Shown: piece by piece, positions 42,681 to 60,079 of the stretch
How the letters are laid out: every line of letters begins with the position of its first letter
Position numbering within the stretch: the stretch's first letter is position 1
Assembly (NCBI GenBank): GCA_949825025.1
Contig: OX463782.1
Location: forward strand, 26,562,773 to 26,626,772
Source of the DNA: Siphlonurus alternatus
Taxonomy: Eukaryota > Arthropoda > Insecta > Ephemeroptera > Siphlonuridae
Reading direction: 5' to 3'
DNA length: 64,000 nt
Program-made: the position numbers and the translations under genes
Notes under the pieces: generated by a model
Seen by the model: only the letters and a program-made list of their open reading frames with translations
The model's database searches: none
What the model was told of the DNA's origin: nothing

Positions 42681-43066
42681 TTAAGGTAGAGATAACACGG
42701 ATCAGCTGGCCCAATGATAAAAAAATCCCATTCATAAAAATTATGAAAAAAAAATTAAAATGTTCTCCTTTACATCCCCTATCAGTAGGTAAAATATCAG
42801 GTATACAAAAACGAGCTAGTTTTCGAGTTATTAATTTTTAAAGTTGGCTTATTTAACATGGAAGTTCCATTTCTCCATGTTAAATTAGTCAACTTTAAAA
42901 ATTAATAACTCGAATAAACTAGCTCGTTTTTGTATACCTGATATTTTACCTACTGATAGGGGATGTAGAGGAGAACATTTTAATTTTTTTTTTCATAATT
43001 TTTATGAATGGGATTTTTTTAGCATTTTAGCATTGGGTCAGCTGATCCGTATTATCTCTACCTTAA
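42681..43066. mobile_element. Near-perfect 378-bp palindrome flanked by TTAA
   Basis: The arms of about 185 bp each run from GGTAGAGATAACACGGATCA at the left to its reverse complement at the right. Only a handful of mismatches and one small A/T insertion near the right end (AGCATTTT twice, around 43021-43030) break the match. The loop is just 11 bases between CATGGA and TCCATG (about 42865-42885). TTAA occurs at both outer edges (42681-42684 and 43063-43066), the target duplication typical of piggyBac-type elements. No ORF. Arms this similar imply recent origin or correction between arms. Confidence 0.85.
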
Positions 43067-43388
43067 ATCCCTTAAGGTGTGACAATGGGATATAGGGATT
43101 AATGCTAGACTCTTTTATCGTTAGTGTACACCTAGGGACATCTTAAATGTTATAAGTAGGTAAATTTTTGGAGACAAATAAATGCAGCTGTTCAAATTTT
43201 GGGGAGGTAAATAAAAAAGACCACTTCCACAAACATACACCTTAAAAAATTTGTGCTCCGTGTCTCAACGCCCCCAAACAGAGCAACCAACATAATAATT
43301 TTACTGGCGGTAAAACAGGTAAAACACGAACTGTTAAATATTTTCTATAAGAATATATTTAAGTCATACCGTTAAAAATAACAAGATG

Positions 43389-43390
<2 letters not shown>
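43067..43390. other. Non-coding DNA
   Basis: Nothing recognisable. Confidence 0.5.

Positions 43391-43438
<48 letters not shown>
43391..43438. repeat. (AT)n microsatellite
   Basis: 24 AT units. Confidence 0.95.
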
Positions 43439-43441
<3 letters not shown>

Positions 43442-44510
43442 TATTTCAGAATTTATATTTTAATATATATATGAAAATAATAATTTAATTTTAATTACCT
43501 TAACACTCTTGTGCATTTGATTGACATATTATTTAAACCTCCCATCTAATAAATATATATTATTCATATTAAATTTCCCTTCATAATATTATTATTATTC
43601 TAAAGCTTTAGCTGGTGTTGAGTTAAAAGGCAGGCAATGCTGCTGCAATGTTGGTAGTAAGGAGATCTGACATTCCGCCTCTAGCAAGATTGCCTCTATA
43701 ATTGGGTGTGAGGGATTCAATCCAGTGTGGATTACTGTGATTGGTGAGGGTTTGCTTGCTTGATGTTCTAGCGCTACATCGCTCCATATATTGAGGAATG
43801 TCATAGCTCGTTAATACAAACGCTGTACACAAGTAGAATGGAGTATATAGTAGTAGATGGTGTAACGCGACGCATAGCAGCCTAGGCATAAATCACTAGC
43901 GCAGAGCCGCGGACGTGAAAAGTGATTTATGACTTTCCCAGAACCCCGGGGCTAATTAAGACCAATGCGTAACAAAAAAAAAAAAAAAAAAAAATCTCAA
44001 TCTCAGCATTATATTTATACACCTATACCTTATACTCCCTTTCTACTCCCTTCACCTCTTATATAGAATTTATATATTATGTACTATGATATAATAATGT
44101 GATACCAACTACATTAAAAGTATTAAAACTTATTATAATAAAATTACCTTTTTTAAATTTCAATTTTATACAAACGTAAGTTCTTTACTTTTTTATTTTT
44201 AATTCAATTATATAAACTGGATATTTTTCATTTTAGACAGACGTTGAAAATTCAACAAAAAACAGTACTATAGCTCAATTCTATATATTACGGTCTAGCA
44301 AGCAAATGGAGACTTGTTACAAACCAAAAGGCTTTAAAAAAATTACATGAACCTTCAAATCAATTTAAGCTTATATAGTATACTAGCTTGTTAGATTCAT
44401 GTTAGAGTTTTTATATATTGTATTATATGCATTAAAATATCTGCTCTAGATATCGTATATATATCTGGCGCAGAAGATGATGATAACATGGCATACACTA
44501 ACAAAAGAAA
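43439..44510. other. AT-rich DNA with GC-richer island
   Basis: The island at 43615-43960 is GC-richer. Minus-strand frames of 88 and 69 residues cross it without recognisable domains. A hairpin pairs GCATAAATCACT with AGTGATTTATGA (about 43886-43932). A21 run at 43974-43994. The GC-rich words GAGCCGCGGACG and ACCCCGGGGCT are unusual here. Confidence 0.4.
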
Positions 44511-45305
<795 letters not shown>

Positions 45306-45463
45306 AGCCGGTATTACACGATACAATTTTAAATTTTTCCAATTATTGCATACAATTTCCTTGCAAGAAAATTACCTCTCGATACAAACAAATGGAGATT
45401 AAGTTTTCTTGCAAGGAAAAATTGTATACAATAATCAGAAAAATTGTATCGTGTAATACCGGC
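45306..45463. mobile_element. Foldback MITE-like element, family E copy 2
   Basis: GCCGGTATTACACGATACAA pairs with its reverse complement at the right end without a mismatch. The arms of about 65-70 bp continue through ATTATTGCATACAATTT and CTTGCAAGAAAA. The centre is short. Much less diverged between arms than the 29.7-kb copy, so probably younger. No clear target duplication. Confidence 0.87.
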
Positions 45464-46091
45464 ATAAGATATATCTGAAATTGGAAGAACTCCTGCCTCA
45501 AAAAAGTAAAAAAAAAATATATGTATATATTGTATTCATCTTTATAAACAATACACATGTCACAATACAATATAAACAAAAATTAAACTTTTCAATACTC
45601 AAATATATAGAAACCCTGTAATATGAATATTATTGAAAAATATTATATACATTTAAATTAAACCATTATTCAGGTTCAGAAATCTCGTGTTCCAGGTATA
45701 CACTTTTACTTTTTCATGTTATGAATTAAAAAAAAAATAGTAAAATTACAAATATAAAAATATATTTTTATATAAAAATATAAAAAAAGTATTAATATTA
45801 CTTTTTTATCATCGTAAAATCCTATTATATCCGCACTCACATCATATTACATATCCGATTTGATTAGTACGTGTTTCCCCCACCCTTATCCCCTTTAACA
45901 TGCACGATTTTTTGTTCTTTTTTTAATACTCCACCCACGTAATCAAAGGTGTTAGTGCAAACACGATTCTGTGACCACCACCCAGGGAGGCCCCGGGCCC
46001 GATGGTAATTATGAAATGTGGTGTCCACGCGGATGGACGTTGGTGGTCGCATCATCACTCTTCTCTGCCGATGTGAGAGAGCCAATAAAAC

Positions 46092-46092
<1 letters not shown>
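45464..46092. other. AT-rich DNA ending in a GC-richer island
   Basis: The stretch at 45840-46090 is GC-richer, contains GGGAGGCCCCGGGCCCGATG, and abuts the (GA)n array directly. No protein recognised. Confidence 0.4.

Positions 46093-46150
<58 letters not shown>
46093..46150. repeat. (GA)n microsatellite
   Basis: About 29 GA units at the edge of a GC-richer island. Confidence 0.96.
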
Positions 46151-46151
<1 letters not shown>

Positions 46152-46433
46152 AGAAAACCAACCAGATGGATAGCTTCATGTATGTAATGTTACTCTTGTC
46201 TGTTGGTATATATACATATATATAATATATACTATATATAGGTTACGTTAATTTTTTTTATGACTATTATAGTACACAAAAATATAAAATGCATGTTTCT
46301 CATTAAGTCATTCATATACTATATATAAAATAGAGTGACATTAACCATCACGTATTATCAGAAATGATGATGATAAATATAACAACAAAACGAAGTAAAA
46401 AAACATGTTATGAACTTTACTATAATATATATA

Positions 46434-46588
<155 letters not shown>

Positions 46589-48414
46589 TTTTACTGTGTT
46601 ATTTTACATAACAATAATTTGTAATAACTAGAATATTGATAGTGAATTATTTATATTAGTTTTATAAACAAAGTTATAATAATAACCATAACAGTTATAT
46701 TTTATATAAATTTTATGCAATCCGTATTATAATATATAGTTATATTGTTATAATATAGCACATATTTATTTACAAATGTACGTGCATATTGTAACCAATT
46801 AGCTGCATCATATCCACAGGCAAAAAAAAAATATATATAATATATAATATGTTATATAATACTGTGTTTAAACTGAACAAATTTTAAAATGCAGAAAAAT
46901 GTATGCATTTTATATATTTCATTAAGCATGCATATTTATTTATTCTTCGTATTTTTTAAATTAAAAAACTGCAAAAAATAAACTGGGTTATAAAATATAA
47001 CTGCATAGAAATAAAATAATGGCATAAATATAATATTATGCATAATTATGCTATCACCTCATTCGAATAAATGCTACAGGCACTGTCGCATATTTTTTTT
47101 CTGTATATTTTCATTAGCAATGTCTAGTCAGTGTTATTATACCACTTAATTTTTTTATATTCTATAATATATATATATATATATATATAACATCTTTCTT
47201 ATAATATATTTTCATATTTATCAGTAAATTTTGGGAAAAGTATTACATATTTTAATACTCAATAATTATTGTTATGAATTAATATCAATAAATGTTCTTA
47301 ATTAATTAAAATATTAATTTACTTTACAGTACATAAAAATAAAATCACTTTATTATATCCATTTAAATTCTAACACAATAGATGAATTGAATAAAAAATT
47401 GATAACTCGGATAAAATTTTCATAAATTATGATGACTTTACATTATAACATTAGGAAGAAAACTCCTAAATTATGGACTTTAATTGGTACCTTTATTACT
47501 TTGTAATATTCTCCAGCTGTTGATAACTAATACTGATACTGGTGGGCAGACGTGTTGAAAATGGTCTGTATGACGTTGGTGCATGGAGGCGGTTTGTGCG
47601 GTTGCAACTATTAATCTCATGTCACCGTACTACATGATTAATGTCCGACTCGATATATGAGAGCGGGACTGCAGGTGGGTGGTGGGCGCGGCGCGTGCTG
47701 ATGATCATTCATGGGAGGTCCGAGATTGCATAAAGGGATTTTGTCGCACCTAAATAGGTAGACACTTCAAATTAATGCTGCTTTGAATCAAGAGAAATCA
47801 TGTATTTATTAATTATAATAAAAATATTAACATTCATATAAAGAAATCTATATATATATGTTAATCTCCAGTTTTTAATTTTAAATTGTGACATTAAGTC
47901 AACTCAGCAACTTTGAAATGGCATAATTTTTCTTGATTATAATAACCCTAAAAGTTGCACATTAATTATTATAATTGTTTTTCAAAATTGATAAAAAATT
48001 GCATTTACAATAAAAATTGAATAATTTGAATTTAGATATATTTATAAATTATTAAAATTAAGCATTATTGTGAGCATTGACATTTTTTTCTAAGATTTTA
48101 AAGAAATAAAAATAAATTTTAGTTATTATAGTGGTATCCAAAATATATAAAAATACCAGAAGCAGAGCAAACCTACATTTATTTCAACATTTGTAAATAT
48201 AAATTGGAGAAAAAGCTCTTTTATATATACTAAGTATATATTATATAAATATATATATATATGTGTATATAAATTATATTTTTTAAAAAAACGTCCTTTG
48301 CCAAGAGTGATGGCAATGACATCAATGTATTATTAGAAGGAAATTCTCCGTGATAAGAAATATACCGAAATATATTGAACTAATTACAGTGGATCACATG
48401 AATATACTTATAGT
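46589..48414. other. AT-rich non-coding DNA with one GC-richer island
   Basis: The stretch at 47510-47760 is GC-richer and contains GGTGGGTGGTGGGCGCGGCG. Short AT tracts lie at 47165-47189 and near 48250. No gene recognised. Confidence 0.45.
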
Positions 48415-48560
48415 CGTCACCTACGTGGCAGAGGTCACGAAAGGTCACACTCTGTAGGGGTCACAGACAGGTGCAAGTTTCCAGACGACCCCAGCGGGAG
48501 AGTCATTGTCACAGTCCAAATTTGAATTTAGAGTGTGACCCTTAGCGCACAATCGAGCTC
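48415..48560 (+). promoter_or_regulatory. Nuclear-receptor-like response element cluster
   Basis: AGGTCACGAAAGGTCA (48432-48447) is a perfect direct repeat of AGGTCA with 4-base spacing (DR4), the site class bound by thyroid-hormone, LXR and related receptor heterodimers with RXR. A third half-site GGGTCA is at 48458-48463 and an inverted TGACCC at 48536-48541. The surrounding 150 bp is GC-richer than its neighbourhood. Which gene it would control is unknown. Confidence 0.5.
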
Positions 48561-48819
48561 AATAAAATTCCATTATGATACAAGATATCAAGAGTAATGG
48601 ACTTCTGCCATAAAGACCACCATCAATGTTCACAGAACTTATAGATCGTATATCATACATTGATGTATAAGATGATATCAATAAAATAAAATTAAAAAAA
48701 AAAGTAAGACTGTTGCACGCACAAAATAAAATTGACTGCAAAAATAGGAAAAAAAAAATAAAGGCTGCATAAATGGCAATATTTCACAGCCAATGTTTAC
48801 GAAGAAAATAGTGAATAAT

Positions 48820-48854
48820 CCATTGAGCTCTACACAAGGTGTAGAGCTCAATGG
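48820..48854. repeat. Perfect 16-bp hairpin
   Basis: CCATTGAGCTCTACAC and its exact reverse complement are separated by AAG. GAATAATC occurs on both sides (48813-48820 and 48854-48861), overlapping the arm ends by one base. It could be a tiny foldback insertion with duplication or a replication-generated palindrome. Confidence 0.85.
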
Positions 48855-48861
48855 AATAATC

Positions 48862-51059
48862 TTATTGACACAAAAGTTTTTAAGAATAATACATGCCAAT
48901 ATTAAAATATACAGTGTTTGATAGTTTCCTAATTTAAACATAACTATTAGGTTCTACTTTCTCAAAAATACTATATATTTTTTTTAAATATAACTAATTA
49001 AAATATAGCTAAAAATATGTATTTTTAATTATATCAGTGAAAAATATTCAAGTAATTAAGAATATCATGTGCACCAAAAGACAATTTACTGGGTAGACAC
49101 TCTTTGATGTGCACCAATACTATCACTTTGAATGCACTGGTAGGTCTACTTTTTTTATTTTTTTTTCAGCAATTTTGCAATAGTGGTGGTGTACAATATA
49201 CAATACTATAGTGATGAACTGATGATGTGCTCTCGGAAATTGGCTCCCAGTGGCCCCAGATAAATCAGACAAATGGACTTATTGAGTGTTAAATAAAAAA
49301 AAAAAAAAAAAGAGTGGCTCGCACTTCTTCTTTAGAAATCTAAAGGTTTCAAAGAAAATACTTCATTCATTGAATAGAGCGAGTTGGGCGTAAATAACTC
49401 CATCGCAATCATTTGCTCTCTAATTGACTACACTGGGCTGCTTGTCTGCAGGCAGACTCTAGAGGGAGCCCTTGAATTTCATGTAAACATAGCTTACAAG
49501 CATCAAAGCAAGCAAAAGTAAAGCAAACATGTCTGCAATGAATATGTTCTACAATCAAAATTGATTTTGTCTGTGAACTTATTAAATTTTATTGTTTCCC
49601 TAGTTGTTGGCGCTAACTGCTCGTTTTATTTTTAAAATTAACAGTGATTTTTCATAAGTTAACTTGCATGTAAATCAACAACTATTTCGTTTTATTCCCT
49701 TCAGTGGACAGATACTACAAACTTCAACAATAATCGGATATCTGTTAGGATTAAAAAAAAAAAAAATGTTTTCGACTTTGTTCATTATACTACAGTAAAT
49801 ACGTTGTTTGGAGTATGTATAATCTAGTTTTTTTACTTACAGATGGGAAATGGAATTTTGTAGGATTTTCTTGTCTATCACGATAAAGCCCGAGTCTCAG
49901 GTCACATGTGCATTTAATTCAATCCAAGGTAATATTAGATCATACAATCCAAATGCTTAAATTGTGATGCTTACTATAGCAGGTGTTTATAGCTTTTTAA
50001 AATTATCAAAAGAAAATCCTGTATATTTATAAACAAAATAGAGTTCTCAAATATTGTAAGCAAAAATATTATCTAAATTTTATAACTAATAAAACATGTA
50101 AGTTTATAAATGTGATATGAATAGAAATATATTATAATGTAAAAAGTTAAATACATTGTGTAAATACAGGAAACTTATAACGTGATAAAAAAAAATACAG
50201 GTAAGTTTTTCTTTTAAATAATAAAAAAGTTTTTAAATAGTCTGCACACTATCCGTAAGAGGAAATTAATTATTGTTTTATAATTTTCTTATTAAACTTT
50301 TTAAACAAAAAATAATAACGGTTTCCTGTTGATGAAAATTCCTTTGATACCTTTATGAAAAATATAAATCAATAAATATTTTGAGCCAATTCGAATATTT
50401 TTAAAATAAAAATACCACCCCACCTGGATGATTATTTAATAATTGAAACTGAAATTGGTTTTACATTGGCAGGAGCACTTCCTTGTTTGATTTTTTTTTT
50501 AAATATATTCGAGCTTCAAATTTGATTTTAGATTTTGTACGTATTTGTAAAATTGTAATTATATATTATATTTTTTTACCATTGGAACAGTTAATTAAAC
50601 AAAACAAAGAGAAACTATATAACTCAAATTCCAAAGAGGGCATACATTTTAATTTATTTGCAATCAAACAAATAATGTTACGTATAAAAAAATCAAATTA
50701 TTTTTTTGAACGTTGTAACAAGATCAAACACTAAAAATAAAAATAATGAGTACATATTTTTTTAACATACGTGTGACTCGTTTAATAAAAAAATTGTGAA
50801 TATTGTGAAACTTCGTTAAAGATATTTTTTTAAACAAAAATCATTAATTGACACAAAAATTAAATTTAAAACATGTTTACTAAAAATTGACTCTTTCATA
50901 AACGTCAAATTAAAAATGTGTTAGTTGACTGATGAAGAATTTATCAACACCCTTACAAAAAATATACATTAAAAAAGTATATAATAATAGATATATTAAT
51001 AATCGATAATGCGTTACATAATTAAAAATTATAAAAATATAAATTCTTAAATTAAACAA
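48862..51059. other. AT-rich non-coding DNA
   Basis: The stretch at 49200-49480 is somewhat GC-richer. A17-A18 run near 49294-49311. No gene or repeat family recognised. Confidence 0.45.
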
Positions 51060-51240
51060 TGTTGTTTGTGCACGTGTCTTTCAGGGACATCAACAGATTA
51101 TGATGCCTGACATACCGACCCAAAGTCAGCAATGTGGTGAATGTGGGCTCGCCGTCACGCCCCCTCCCCTATATATGACGTCACAGGCATCTCTCTGCAT
51201 AGACATGCTTGATTAATATCTGACAGCAAACAAGCCATGA
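51060..51240 (+). promoter_or_regulatory. Promoter-like motif cluster
   Basis: CGCCCCCTCCCC (about 51159-51169) is followed directly by a TATA-like CTATATATG (51169-51177) and an overlapping perfect CRE, TGACGTCA (51176-51183). GCACGTGT, an E-box-like word, lies 100 bp upstream. The known roles are Sp/KLF, TBP and CREB/ATF binding. No transcript or ORF is recognised downstream, so promoter activity is only inferred. Confidence 0.35.
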
Positions 51241-51891
51241 CACGTTCATGATCAAAACAAAATTCCATAGGATGAAGATATTTTTTTTTAATTAGTAACT
51301 CTTGCCAAAAGCTTTGTCAAATTAATCTTAAAACTAGATTAATTTTAAGAATGTTGGTACAACAGCTTGATTTTTTTATTATTATGAAATTAATCTCTCA
51401 TATAATATTATAATAATACTGTAATCAATGAAATATTTTAAGTAGCATAACATCGTTACTAAGTAGTAAATAAATTATGAGATAATTTTATTTATTTATA
51501 CGCTGTTTGACAGCAATAAATTGCATCAACAAGAATATGAATGTGTATTTTTGCTATCTTTCTCATTTATTCACGTATTTATTCAAAGTTTTGAAAGAAA
51601 GTGTATAAGAAACACCCCAAATTATTAATTAAATCAATTTATACAGAAAAATTAACTTCTCCAGGGTAAAAGCAAATCAGGCTTAAAAAAATGCTTAGGG
51701 TCACGAATCAATGCAAATATAGAATGAGATTTGTGAGCAATTTTTGTATCAGCAGTTTATTTTAACCCTAGGGTTGGGGTGATGGGGGGGGGGGGGGGCT
51801 CATTTAAAACAGAAAAAAAGTGTAAAATACTGCTCCAAAAAATATTAAAAAATGTAATAGCTAGCCACCTACAGCAATGTATTTCCGCAAT

Positions 51892-51927
<36 letters not shown>

Positions 51928-52795
51928 GAAAACATAATGATTTAAATAGTGGGGGTCGTTTCGACCCCCCCTTGCCCCCCGCTTCCCCCTTAGTATTATA
52001 GGGTAAGACAAAAGATTCTTTGGTAATACTAAGGTTAATATTGGTACTATTTATTTTCATATGCATATTTTACACTATATTATAGACTATTATAATATTA
52101 TAAAATATTGTTATTATTAATTATAATTAAAGTTCATCCACCAAAATATGTCATAACATTGTATGAAATTACTTCTAAAACAATATGATGTGAATATACA
52201 TTATAATTACATTATACACATCAATAATTTCTATAATATTAATAAAATTTGTTGGTTTTGATGATGTAATCTGGGAACGTGAGAGATTTCGTGATTGAGA
52301 AGCGCGAGTTGGTTGTCAAAGCTGCACATGTGGTTGACAAGTTCCATCAGTGTCACATTGTCATGTTAATTAGTTCACGGATCACATGTCACACCTACTA
52401 TATGTTTTGCATATAAATATTTAACTTTCAAAGTATAATTCAAATAGTACTCTCTATGGAGTACTTAATTATAATACCAATATAGTAATATGCATATTGT
52501 ACTGTATAAATATTAAATACCATGCATATGATCAATTTTGTATAAAATATGACCTTTAGTTATAGATATATTTTAATAATAATATTTTTTATTAATTATT
52601 ATTATGAAAATAATTACCAATTTTTATTTTATTTAAATATTATTTTTTTATAAATAGTTATTATGTTAAAAACATGTAATTAACATTTCATGATTGGTTA
52701 AAACACTTAGCATTTTGTGAATTGTAATTATAAGCAACAAAACATTTTTTAATTAATTTTGCTTCTTAAGTACTTTACTTCAAATAAATTCTCAG
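51241..52795. other. AT-rich DNA with poly-G and AT tracts
   Basis: G15 at 51784-51798, (AT)n at about 51896-51923, and C-rich patches around 51964-51986. The stretch at 52260-52400 is slightly GC-richer. No gene recognised. Confidence 0.5.
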
Positions 52796-52836
52796 CATGT
52801 TGAATATACAGTATTTTTTACTGTATATTCAACATG
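52796..52836. repeat. Perfect 18-bp hairpin
   Basis: CATGTTGAATATACAGTA and its exact reverse complement are separated by five T. Minimal loop, no coding context. Confidence 0.85.
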
Positions 52837-53054
52837 GCATACAGATCCCCTCACATTTATTTGTTATTTTTGTTAGAAAATTTGTAGAGATATAAGAAGT
52901 AAATCGATGTACAGTTCAGGTAAAAAGATTGGAACACTATATAGGCATGCCGGAGCGTAGAAGTGAACACCATCATTCCACTCGCTTGGCTTATCTGGCA
53001 ACAACGTCGGAGACCAGGTAAGGTGACTCATCCTCTACCTCCTCGGAGTCTAAT

Positions 53055-53136
53055 AACTACTATCAGATTCAAAAAGGTGTACCCCTAAATAATCCTATAA
53101 TAAGAGGGGCACACCTTTTTGGTTATGATAGTAGTC
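53055..53136. repeat. Foldback element of about 80 bp
   Basis: ACTACTATCA, AAAAAGGTGT and ACCCCT at the left pair with AGGGG, ACACCTTTTT and TGATAGTAGT at the right, with few mismatches. The loop is about 20 bases. Similar in size to the smallest MITE derivatives, or a microRNA-like hairpin; nothing decides between these. Confidence 0.6.
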
Positions 53137-55175
53137 ACAATAATAAGCAACGTTGACACCCAGCATGACAAGTATGTATACTATTGGTGGCTTCTTTGGC
53201 TCTCACGCACGCCAAGTGTTCCACTTTTTTTTAACTTAACTGTACATAATTATTACTTTAAAAAAATTGGATATTACTGGAATGTAATTTACTTCTGGAG
53301 ATAATTCAAAATAAATGTGTCATTTAACGTGTATAATAAAATAAATTGTACACTATTAAATTTCTAATTAGAAAAGGAAATGAAAATGAACTCTGTATAT
53401 TATTATTAACCTGTAGGAGTTTAATTAATACATGTAAATATTATGCTTATTTTAAACATGCTCATACGTTACATAAATAATGTAATGTACATTTGATCAT
53501 AAAACATGGACGATATTTCATCTATTGTAATAACATATAACAATATTATGTGATGTAATATAGTCTTTTCTAGTTTTATATTATAGGTGCGCTTTAACTT
53601 TTACAACTGTTATACATTTTACTGCACGAGTAAATACACGATGCTGCTGCACTTTACGCTAACACAACTCGGTTAGATAATCATGCAATGTGTGTTTTGA
53701 CCGAGTTATCCAAAGTGGCCTTTTTACCTTTAGCAATATAAACTTTCGAGCTTTGTTTTACATATTTATATTGTGTGTATGTTGAATAAATCAAGTATAA
53801 AGTTTACGTTTAAAAGAATAGCATTTTTAAATATAAAAAATATGTTTGTAATAACCAACTGTACATTTAACAATGAATTTCATTTTAACTAGAACAGTTT
53901 ATACAGAGAAATTTTTAATAATATTTTCAGTAAACATCATTACATTACTTTTTTTTTTCATCTTTCATGTTATTACATTTTACTGAAGTCCAGTTTATGA
54001 ATACTTCCCAACTTATTTTATCATAAAAAATATACATATTAAATATTTTATTGGTAATATCACAGACAATGACCATGTTTATTGTTTTAATTATTTCACA
54101 GCTTTTATTACTTCATTAGGCTGATGCATCAAACAGATTAAAATTGTTTTTATAAAGTAAATAAGAAATTATAAAAAAAAAATTGTAATTTTTCATGTGG
54201 GTTTTGTAATTTAAAATTCAGTAAATATAAAATTGTAATGTTTACGCTTTTCTCCTTAAGGTTGTATAACATTTGCAGCTTTAAAAGGGGGGGGGGGGAA
54301 ATGCAATTTTAATTATTTGTCATTTCACCATGAAGAAGTCACCTGGCAGAAATGAAATGTTCCTGGCCAGCTAAATATTCGTTCAATAATATGTTATCAG
54401 TAATCAGTAGTCATCGCAATTGACAATAAAATACGTTATTTTATTTTTTTTTTTCAACTGTACTCCATTTTGGGACCCAGGTAAGAAGAGCAATCTGTCT
54501 AGCCGTCTCACAGTCGTCTTAGTTCACCATAGACTGCATGATAACACCCAACGACTATATACTTATACTTATATGCTTATATTAGTAAATAGTTCTTGGA
54601 TAACACCGCCAAACAGAGCACAAGAAAGTTCATACAGTCCCGTTATGTATGCTTTTTAATTTTAAAATTTTTGCAATAAAATAACAGTAAGTTATATTAT
54701 ATATTTTGTTGAAGTACTATAATGATAAATTATTGATTATATTTTAAACTGGCTTTACACAATATGTAGCCACTTGTATCATCATTATGTATACACGCAC
54801 TCACCCATCATATGTATACACGATTAATTTTACTTTTTATCCAGATTCTTCATCATCAAAACAAGAGTTGTGACAGAGAAATTTTGAGCGTCAGTCTGTC
54901 TGGAGCCAAAAATCTCTGCAGAATTTGGAGCCGAAAATCTCAGCAAAGACGTAATGCGTCACTGCTATATGTTTGCTGCTAGAAATGGTTATTTAACCAA
55001 TCTAGAGACAAATGAGGTACCGAAATTACTATACAAATAATTGTATGATGAAAATATCAGCAATCATCATATTTTAATTTTTACGATTTTTGTGTATATA
55101 GGTTTTTCGCCTTTTACATTCACCATTTGGGTAGTGTTAATTATTGTTTATTTTTCTTCTTTTTTTCCCTCCAAA
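53137..55175. other. AT-rich non-coding DNA
   Basis: G12 at 54287-54298. The stretch at 54450-54640 is slightly GC-richer. No gene or transposon recognised. Confidence 0.45.
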
Positions 55176-55502
55176 TGGACAACATACATGACAATTTTTT
55201 ATGGCAGAAATGAATAGAGGGTACCAAATTATGCTACTCTGAATTCTTTCAGATTTTTTTGAGACCCAGAACTATTTTTAAATAATTATTGAAAGTGCGG
55301 CCACGCCCCCTGGAGGCGTCAATAGGCGTCCAGTCTCTATCCTTTTTATTAAGGCTGCAGGGGTGCCAACTGAAATCACAGGACTTTCATAATTATTTAA
55401 AAATAGTTCCGGGTTTCAAAAAAATCTGAAAAAATTCAGAGTTTCATACTTTGGTACCATCTATTCATTTCTGCAATAAAATTTTATCATGTATGTTGTC
55501 CA
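55176..55502. mobile_element. Foldback MITE-like element, family A copy 2
   Basis: Nearly base-for-base the same as 5870-6203, including the GC-rich centre (GCGGCCACGCCCCCTGGAGG, GGCGTCCAGTCTC), in the same orientation. It starts TGGACAACATACATGAC and ends with GTATGTTGTCCA. The flanks differ from those at 5.87 kb, showing independent insertion rather than a segmental duplication. Confidence 0.9.
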
Positions 55503-59930
<4,428 letters not shown>

Positions 59931-60079
59931 TATTTTTGGCAACGATTCACGAAGGAAGTTATCCAGCTTTGTAAGTAACCATGTTTAGTGACAGCTTAAA
60001 ACAATGATACTAACCGTGGTTAATAAAAAAAAACTGAATAACTTTCTGAATAACTTCTTCGTGAATTGCGCCAAATATT
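59931..60079. mobile_element. Foldback MITE-like element, family D copy 2
   Basis: TATTTTTGGCAACGATTCAC then GAAG at the left pairs with the reverse complement of CTTCGTGAATTGCGCCAAAT at the right. AAGTTATCCAG/CTGAATAACTT extend the arms. Its termini match those of 14691-14831. The (AC)GTGGTTA words in the interior are also shared. Non-coding. Confidence 0.78.

Noticed and set aside
51763..51774. AACCCTAGGGTT, telomere-like
   Set aside because: A single palindromic instance without tandem TTAGGG repeats, so not an interstitial telomere.
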